A stretch of DNA of 64,000 nt from JAWKOK01 sp963698255 (GTDB lineage: Bacteria; Chloroflexota; Anaerolineae; Caldilineales; Caldilineaceae), in NCBI GenBank assembly GCA_963698255.1, contig CAVOQD010000015.1, positions 296,955 to 360,954 of the forward strand, written 5' to 3'. The position numbers were made by a program, and so were the translations under genes. The notes beneath the pieces are model-generated. The model did no database searches, was not told where the DNA came from, and saw nothing but the letters and a program-made list of their open reading frames with translations. Below are positions 59,164-64,000 of this stretch, piece by piece. Every line of letters begins with the position of its first letter. The stretch's first letter is position 1.

Positions 59164-59501
59164 TGCTGCAAATGCATGATACCAAACCGGGGCTGCCCGA
59201 TCGCCTGGGCGCCACAGTCGAAGATAAGGGCGTCAACTTCGCGCTCTTCTCGTACCATGCCGACGAGGTTGCTCTCTTGCTCTTTGATCGCCCGGACGCG
59301 GACGAGCCTTCTACTGTCTTGCATCTGGATCCGGCGGAAAATCGCACCGGCTCCTATTGGCACATTTTTGTGCCGGGACTCAAAGCCGGCCAGCTTAATG
59401 GCTATCGCCTGAGCGGACCCTTTGCACCCGAGGACATCCCTAACCATTTCCCCAATACTTCCTCAACTGTTGGGGATGAAATCCGACTCCATCCGCTGTA
59501 A
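59160..59501 (+). pseudogene. glgX: glgX-like debranching enzyme, N-terminal fragment only
   Basis: Starts at ATG 59160 or 59163, overlapping the glucosidase stop, and reads GLPDRLGATVEDKGVNFALF then SYHADEVALLLFDRPDADEP and HIFVPGLKAGQLNGYRLSGP. This is the N-terminal early-set (CBM48) domain of GlgX/TreX enzymes, which normally exceed 650 residues. Native similarity stops at FAPED (about 59432), exactly where the 1.1-kb repeat begins; the rest to 59501 is read from repeat DNA. The catalytic barrel is absent, so the gene is broken here. Confidence 0.85.
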
Positions 59502-59582
59502 GCTGTCCGTATTGGTCCGTTCGCCAGCGGTCGATTGCAGTGCGGAATGGTGGCGGCTATATCCGATGTGCACGCGAGGTCA

Positions 59583-59867
59583 ATGATGGAACCGTTTCAA
59601 GACGCCCGCTACCCCTTTGATCGTGCCGGTCTTTACGAGATTCATGTGGTCGGCGATGTAGACGTCAGCATGTTCAAATATCTGGCTGGAATGACGAGTG
59701 TTCACTGTGGACCATTTGACGATTCGGATATGATCGTGACGGTGTTGACTGGCCGGCTGTCGGACCAGGCTGCGCTCAACGGTGTGCTGAATACCCTCTA
59801 TGATCGTCGCTATACGCTGACGCAGGTACGACGGGTAGAGGATAGGTCGGTCGCCGAATTGGCATAG
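59583..59867 (+). CDS. Small conserved protein of unknown function (YEIxVxG family, member 3)
   Basis: 94 residues from ATG 59583. Differs from the copy at 44997 only by Lys for Glu (SMFKYLAG) and Phe for Ser (CGPFDDSD). Same predicted small alpha/beta fold and the VLTGRLSDQAALNGVLNTL block shared with 18449-18685. Followed by a DUF1269-like gene. Function unknown. Confidence 0.78.
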   Translation: MMEPFQDARYPFDRAGLYEIHVVGDVDVSMFKYLAGMTSVHCGPFDDSDMIVTVLTGRLSDQAALNGVLNTLYDRRYTLTQVRRVEDRSVAELA

Positions 59868-59987
59868 CCGCGCATGAGTGCGGGGCCTACCCAGTGTTGG
59901 ACTGATCGACAGAGCTGCGACTCTGCGGCTCGGCGATCAGATAATCAATAGATTGTACGTTTTGTAACATTCACAAGGAGCAAAGAG

Positions 59988-60570
59988 ATGAGTAAAGAAG
60001 CAAGACAGTTCGGCCATCTACAACATTCTGGCGTTTCGTTTTGACGGCGAAAAAGGTGCACACGACGCCATGAAGGAGATCAAGAAGTCCGGCGCATTGG
60101 ACGGCTACAAGATTGCCGCCGAGTGCATCGTGAATCAGAATGCCAAGGGCAAGGTGCACATGCACGAGACCGGTCGTGGTGGCGTGGGTACGGCCGTCGG
60201 CGCCGGCTCGGGCGCGCTGCTTGGTCTGATCGGCGGCCCTGCCGGGCTGTTGGCGTGGACGTTGGCAGGCGGCGTCATCGGCGGCACGGCCGGCCACTAC
60301 ATGGGGCGCGCCATTTCCAAGGGCGACGTCAAGGAAATCGGCGAGGCGCTGTCACCCGACACGTCAGCGCTGCTGGTGCTGCTGGAAGACAAGGACAGTG
60401 AGAAAGTCGTCAAGAGCATGGCAGGCTACAGCGCCAACGTAATCACCCTCACCGTGGGCGATGAGCTGTCCGGCCAGATTGCGTCCTACGTTGCGGGCGC
60501 GGCCTCGGATCCCGCCGGCGATGTGGTCGCGGGTGAGGCTGGTGTGGCCGCCTCCGGCAGCGACAGCTAA
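59988..60570 (+). CDS. DUF1269-like glycine-rich membrane protein, one frameshift (copy B)
   Basis: About 193 residues. ATG 59988 with AAGGAGC upstream reads MSKEARQFG, then a slip near 60012 leads to AIYNILAFRFDGEKGAHDAM and KEIKKSGALDGYKIAAECIV. HETGRGGVGTAVGAGSGALL then GGPAGLLAWTLAGGVIGGTA form a glycine-rich membrane hairpin. The C-terminal half has ISKGDVKEIGEALSPDTSAL and VITLTVGDELSGQIASYVAG. DUF1269-type (COG4803) predicted membrane proteins of unknown role, often linked to stress responses. Confidence 0.82.
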
Positions 60571-60593
60571 ATCTGTCGTCGAGAAGTAATGCT

Positions 60594-60633
60594 GCAGACG
60601 CATGGCAACCCCTGTGCCATGCGTCTGCTTTCG
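60594..60633 (+). terminator. Strong terminator after copy B gene pair
   Basis: GCAGACGCATGGCA (60594-60607) and TGCCATGCGTCTGC (60615-60628) form a perfect 14-bp stem with a 7-base loop, followed by TTTCGTT. It lies 23 bases after the stop. Confidence 0.8.
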
Positions 60634-60743
60634 TTCACCCCACGATCATGGATTGCAACGAACCTGCCGTGTCTCGTCGCTTGTTGCAGGCTGACCGGGC
60701 GCCGTGTACCGGGTCGATGTAAACATCGTACGGAGAATTAGAC

Positions 60744-61976
60744 ATGAGTGCTGAAGATACACAATCAACAGCGAAGGCTGAGCAGGAAAACAGTTCTGTC
60801 GGTCAGGGGGGGAATCCGTACGCAACGGAAGACAATCCGTATGCGACCAAGGACAATCCGCTTGCGACTCAATATAACCCATACGCAACTGGAAAGGATT
60901 ATTCCAAGATACCACAACGCTTACACAAATACCCTTCTTCTGATAGAGCGAAGAAGATCGTACATGACTCCATAACGATAGACACACTCTTTTCCGGTAC
61001 TTGGCCGGAGCAATGGTCAACCCCCGAAGGCCCTGAGTTTCATGACCAAATGGACCGCTGTATTGCTGTTGGAGTTAAGGTGATGGGTGTATGCCCCTCC
61101 GCTGATTCATTAAATCCAGCCGCTTCAGTATCATTGAAGGCTCTACAGTTCTATCTCAAGAAGATCAACGAACGCCCTGATAAATATAAGATTGTGCGCA
61201 CGACCAAGGATATTGATGATGCGATAAAGGAAAAGAAGTTGGGGCTATACTTTACCCATCAGGGTACAGGACATTTTGAAGGTGATGTCGATAATGTCGC
61301 AATTTGGCGTCAACTCGGTTATGGATACTGTTTGTTGGCTTACAACCAGCGCAATCCCGTCGGGGACGGGTGTTTCGTGGAGGAGAACGGCCCGCTTACC
61401 GCTTATGGAAAGACATTGATTGATGCATACAACCGTTACGGCATGATCGTGGATGTCAGTCATACTGGTGAACGTACAGCGCTGGACGCCATTGAGCGCA
61501 GTAGTCAGCCGGTCATGTCAACCCACTCGGTCGCCATGGCGATAGCAAAGTATCAACGGAGTTTAGAGGATTCGGTTATTAAGGCGATTGCCCAGAGCGG
61601 CGGCGTGTGTTCCATCAACTCGGTCGGTGCTTTTGTTGATACGTCCAACCCGGATATCGTGACGACTGACATGCTTTTCCGCCATATCGATTATATGGTT
61701 AATCTCGTTGGTATCGACCATGTCGGTTACGGTTCTGATTTTATCCCGGATGTCACCTTTACTGCCGACGGCATGCAAACATCATTTGGTCAGGCAATTT
61801 TCCCGGATGGTGGCTATAGCTTCAAAGTAGGCGAAAAAGGATTCCCAACACCCGCTTCCTATCAGATCCTCGCCGCTCTGGTGGATAAGTTGCTTGAGAA
61901 TGGGTATTCCGAAGAGGATTGTGGCAAATTCCTTGGCGGTAACACGTACCGTGTAATGAGTCAGGTCTGGCGCTGA
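60744..61976 (+). CDS. Peptidase M19 (renal dipeptidase-like) with NPYAT repeats and altered metal site
   Basis: 410 residues, intact. N-terminal residues 24-50 hold four 7-residue repeats: NPYATED, NPYATKD, NPLATQY, NPYATGK. The barrel follows with VHDSITIDTLFSG, FTHQGTGHFEGDVDNVA, MIVDVSHTGERT (His240), VMSTHSVAMA (His261) and NLVGIDHVGYGSDFIPD. In membrane dipeptidases the first strand is D-x-H-x-D and a Glu bridges two zincs. Here Thr78 replaces that His and Gln173 seems to replace the Glu, so a changed or lost metal centre is possible. Lower GC than genes before 60.6 kb. No signal peptide seen. Confidence 0.87.
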   Translation: MSAEDTQSTAKAEQENSSVGQGGNPYATEDNPYATKDNPLATQYNPYATGKDYSKIPQRLHKYPSSDRAKKIVHDSITIDTLFSGTWPEQWSTPEGPEFHDQMDRCIAVGVKVMGVCPSADSLNPAASVSLKALQFYLKKINERPDKYKIVRTTKDIDDAIKEKKLGLYFTHQGTGHFEGDVDNVAIWRQLGYGYCLLAYNQRNPVGDGCFVEENGPLTAYGKTLIDAYNRYGMIVDVSHTGERTALDAIERSSQPVMSTHSVAMAIAKYQRSLEDSVIKAIAQSGGVCSINSVGAFVDTSNPDIVTTDMLFRHIDYMVNLVGIDHVGYGSDFIPDVTFTADGMQTSFGQAIFPDGGYSFKVGEKGFPTPASYQILAALVDKLLENGYSEEDCGKFLGGNTYRVMSQVWR

Positions 61977-62178
61977 GTTAAAGAGACGAGAGGCCGACAT
62001 TTGGGTGGGCCTCATTCGCCAGACTGGAACACCGTTGAGTAAACGTTCCGTCACCTCAATTTGTACTGGCGGGACATCGTAGACTTGACGGTGGACACGG
62101 TCGCTGACTTCTGTTACGTTGACCTTTGCGTTTCGTTTGATCTTTTTTTCAATCGGCTTGAGCCTGAATAATTACAAT

Positions 62179-62234
62179 TATTCAAAGTAAAAACCCATGA
62201 AACAACACAACACAACACAGCCAGTATTTGCTGA
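62179..62234 (+). repeat. Duplicated leader and 5' coding segment, copy 1
   Basis: TATTCAAAGTAAAAACCCAT followed by the start of the serine hydrolase matches 63767-63823, with one extra A and three substitutions in the second copy. It covers the ribosome-site region and the first 12 codons (MKQHNTTQPV.A). Confidence 0.8.
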
Positions 62235-63612
62235 GGAACCGGCTGGCCAAGAGGCCTTCGATGCGGTCGTCGCGCAAGCTACCGATCTCATCGCACAATT
62301 GCATGTACCGGGGCTCGCTGTCGGCGTCATCCACGGAGCCAACTCCTATGCCACCGGCATCGGTGTCACAAACGTCAGCACCAAAGAGCCCGTCACCGCT
62401 GACACAACCTTTCATATTGCCTCCGTCACGAAAACCTTCACTGCGACGCTGGCTATGATGCAGTCTGAACAGGGCGTTCTGGATCTGAACGCTCGAATCG
62501 TTGACATCCTGCCGTGGTTCAGAGCAAGGATCCTGAGGCGACGGCCAGTGCGCGTCATCGACATGTTCCACCATCACACTGGTTGGAGCGGCGATCACGG
62601 TTTCGATCCCGTTTCTCCCGGTGGATCGATCACCGAGAAGTGCATGCTACAAGCGCACTACATCGATCAGATCGTGCCTTTCAATCAGGCCTGGATGTAC
62701 AGTAACACCAATCCAGTATTTGTTGGTCATATACTGGTCGGTCGTCGGTGGAAAACCCTACGAGACTCTCGTCGAAGAACACATACTCTCCCCGCTCGGC
62801 ATGAATGCGACAAGCTTCAACTACAGCACCACCCCTCCCAACGAAAATTTCGCCTGGGGTCATCCACCAGATCTATACCGACGACAAGATCGACGAACTC
62901 CAGCCGATCTTCACGCCGTTCCCCCCGACGGCCGGGTCTGCCGGCGGAATCCAGTCCACGATTCAGGACTTGTTGAAGTACGCCCGCTTTTCAATTGGAT
63001 GGGAAAGCCTCGTCAGGCAACATGCTGCTGTCCAAAGAAGCACTTGACTTTGCCCACGCCCCGGCAGTCGATGCTCCGACCGGCGAATTCACCGGACTGA
63101 CCTGGTTCGTCCGCAAGTACGGCGAGGTCACGAGCGCTCTCCACATGGGGACCTACATCGGCTACCGAACCTTGCTTCAACTGATTCCTGAGCACAACTT
63201 TGCTGTGATCGTGCTTACCAACAGCGACCGAGGGGTCGAGGCCTATACAGCTGTTGCCGATGCAATGGTCAAGGCATTTACAAAACTCGAACCACAAACT
63301 GAAGTTGCTAGTGGAGTTGATCCGTCAGTTCTAGATCCCTTCATCGGGGTCTTCAAAGGAACATTCCAAGACTTCGAGATTACTAAGAATGGAGGTAAGT
63401 ATCAGCTTCTTCAAGATTCTAAATTGACAAAGCCTGGAGCAGATCCTGCACCTGCCAATATAGCTAACACTAAGGAAGGATGGTTTATCGTCACTGAAGG
63501 TCCTAACAAAGGAGCGCTAGGAGAATTACTTCAAGATCCTTCAGGAGAACTGAACTACCTTAGATTCAATCACCGGATCTTCATTCGCGCCAACGCTGTA
63601 CCGGGTAGTTAG
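62197..63612 (+). CDS. Serine hydrolase, class C beta-lactamase-like, frameshifted
   Basis: About 470 residues after slips near 62525, 62740, 62865 and 63000. Penicillin-binding-protein fold: SxxK is SVTK (Ser76, Lys79) in TTFHIASVTKTFTATLAMMQ, and YxN is YSN in QAWMYSNTNPVFVGH. Further: VEEHILSPLGMNATSFNYST and FTPFPPTAGSAGGIQSTIQD. A His-x-Gly type third motif may be HMGTYIGYRT. The C-terminal 110 residues (LDPFIGVFKGTFQDFEITKN) form a lipocalin-like domain typical of these esterases/peptidases. It starts with the MKQHNTTQPV leader shared by the next gene; no classical signal peptide. Probably horizontally acquired, as GC is lower near the 3' end. Confidence 0.86.
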
Positions 63613-63617
63613 GCACT

Positions 63618-63749
63618 TAAACTGAACGCACAATGAAAAAACGCGAGTTTCGTAGGTCCGGTTATCAACCGGACGGTCCCGTTAACCAGAGATGTCACGC
63701 TGGTAGCGATGACCTACAAAACTTGTGATCCCATTTTGACTTCAGTTTA
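63618..63749. repeat. Nested palindromic element between two serine-hydrolase genes
   Basis: Outer arms TAAACTGAA (63618-63626) / TTCAGTTTA (63741-63749); middle arms GTAGGTC (63652-63658) / GACCTAC (63711-63717); inner perfect hairpin GTCCGGTT-ATC-AACCGGAC (63656-63674). It may end the upstream transcript and could be a miniature mobile element. Confidence 0.5.
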
Positions 63750-63766
63750 GATTAAATAGACGCGAC

Positions 63767-63823
63767 TATTCAAAGGAAAAAACCCATGAAACAACACAAC
63801 ACAACACAACCAGTACTTGCTGA
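63767..63823 (+). repeat. Duplicated leader and 5' coding segment, copy 2
   Basis: Second copy of 62179-62234: TATTCAAAGGAAAAAACCCA then an ATG and codons for MKQHNTTQPVLAD. Joined here to an enzyme of a different class, so the leader was copied independently of the enzyme body. Confidence 0.8.
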
Positions 63824-64000
63824 TAAAAGTATTGCTCAGAAGATTGAAAAAATTACGCAAGGGCTGGTTGGCCGCCTTGGTGTGGCAGCACAGGAACTTA
63901 GTTCAGGGCTGAATGTCAGCATTAATGGCGATGAAACCTTTGCGATGGCGAGTGCTTATAAAATGACCGTTGCCAGCGAAAGTGATGGATCTCGTGGACA
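63786..64000 (+). CDS. Class A beta-lactamase-like serine hydrolase, 3' end outside window
   Basis: Partial; about 72 residues visible. After the shared leader comes KIEKITQGLVGRLGVAAQEL and SSGLNVSINGDETFAMASAY then KMTVAS. The SAYK tetrad is the SxxK motif of class A beta-lactamase-like enzymes, preceded by the usual NGDETFAMAS strand. A one-base insertion near 63980 likely follows, since removing it restores KVMDLVD, as in class A proteins. Whether it degrades beta-lactams cannot be judged from this part. Confidence 0.8.
   Translation, partial: MKQHNTTQPVLADKSIAQKIEKITQGLVGRLGVAAQELSSGLNVSINGDETFAMASAYKMTVASESDGSRG

Larger units (their letters stand above)
59433..60570 (+). repeat. 1.1-kb direct repeat, copy B
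   Basis: Second copy of 44848-45982, same orientation. It begins inside the glgX-like frame at GACATCCC. The small-protein gene and the intergenic leader with AAGGAGCAAAGAG are almost identical; the DUF1269-like gene is more diverged and better preserved than in copy A. Different divergence along the copy hints at gene conversion or an uneven error load. Confidence 0.88.

Noticed and set aside
1..64000. Prophage, conjugative element or secondary-metabolite cluster
   Set aside because: No integrase, structural phage, relaxase, PKS/NRPS or RiPP genes were seen.

Overview
The window looks like a GC-rich chromosomal segment of a free-living bacterium of the Chloroflexota (Caldilineae/Anaerolineae-like). 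This is inferred from gene content: very large MalT/LuxR-type ATPase regulators, lipoprotein sugar-binding proteins with uncleaved Ala/Gly-rich linkers, and many carbohydrate ABC importers. No rRNA, tRNA, CRISPR array, integrase or prophage gene was recognised. About twenty of the roughly fifty genes carry one or more single-base frameshifts in otherwise well conserved frames. Many can be repaired by removing or adding one base, so sequencing or assembly indels are the simplest explanation. Frameshifted genes are annotated as whole genes with approximate breakpoints.

Layout. 1-4 kb: end of a sulfatase, a large unknown alpha-helical protein and an aldo/keto reductase. 4.6-10.6 kb: a complete peptide/nickel-type ABC importer (binding lipoprotein, two permeases, two ATPases). 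10.6-13 kb: an SLC13-type transporter with four RCK_C (TrkA_C) domains. 13-15 kb: an AraC regulator divergent from a TIM-barrel sugar epimerase, with a paired inverted motif between them. 15.4-20 kb: a 923-residue LuxR/MalT regulator, a small protein, a DUF4386-like protein and a small membrane protein. 20-26 kb: a paralogue of the unknown protein, a fasciclin-domain protein, a second sulfatase, a class III CoA-transferase, a GNAT enzyme and a toxin-antitoxin remnant. 27-32 kb (minus strand): an enolase-superfamily dehydratase with a sugar ABC importer. 33-38 kb (minus strand): a second sugar ABC importer with an epimerase, controlled by a divergent LacI regulator across a striking 64-bp palindrome. 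39-41 kb: a class II aldolase and a methyltransferase. 42-45 kb: a second MalT-like regulator. 44.8-60.6 kb: a 1.1-kb direct duplication bracketing an amidohydrolase, a CobW-type GTPase and a cluster of membrane and ion-transport genes; the downstream copy abruptly ends a glgX-like gene. 60.7-64 kb: lower-GC DNA with an M19 dipeptidase-like protein and two serine-active penicillin-binding-fold enzymes that share an identical 5' leader.

How the parts fit. Sulfatases, three importers, an aldose dehydrogenase, an acid-sugar dehydratase, an aldolase and epimerases suggest uptake and breakdown of sulfated or acidic plant/algal sugars; exact substrates cannot be read from sequence. Intergenic DNA is rich in a dispersed family of palindromes built from GCGGAT-type units, the most coherent undescribed signal in the window.
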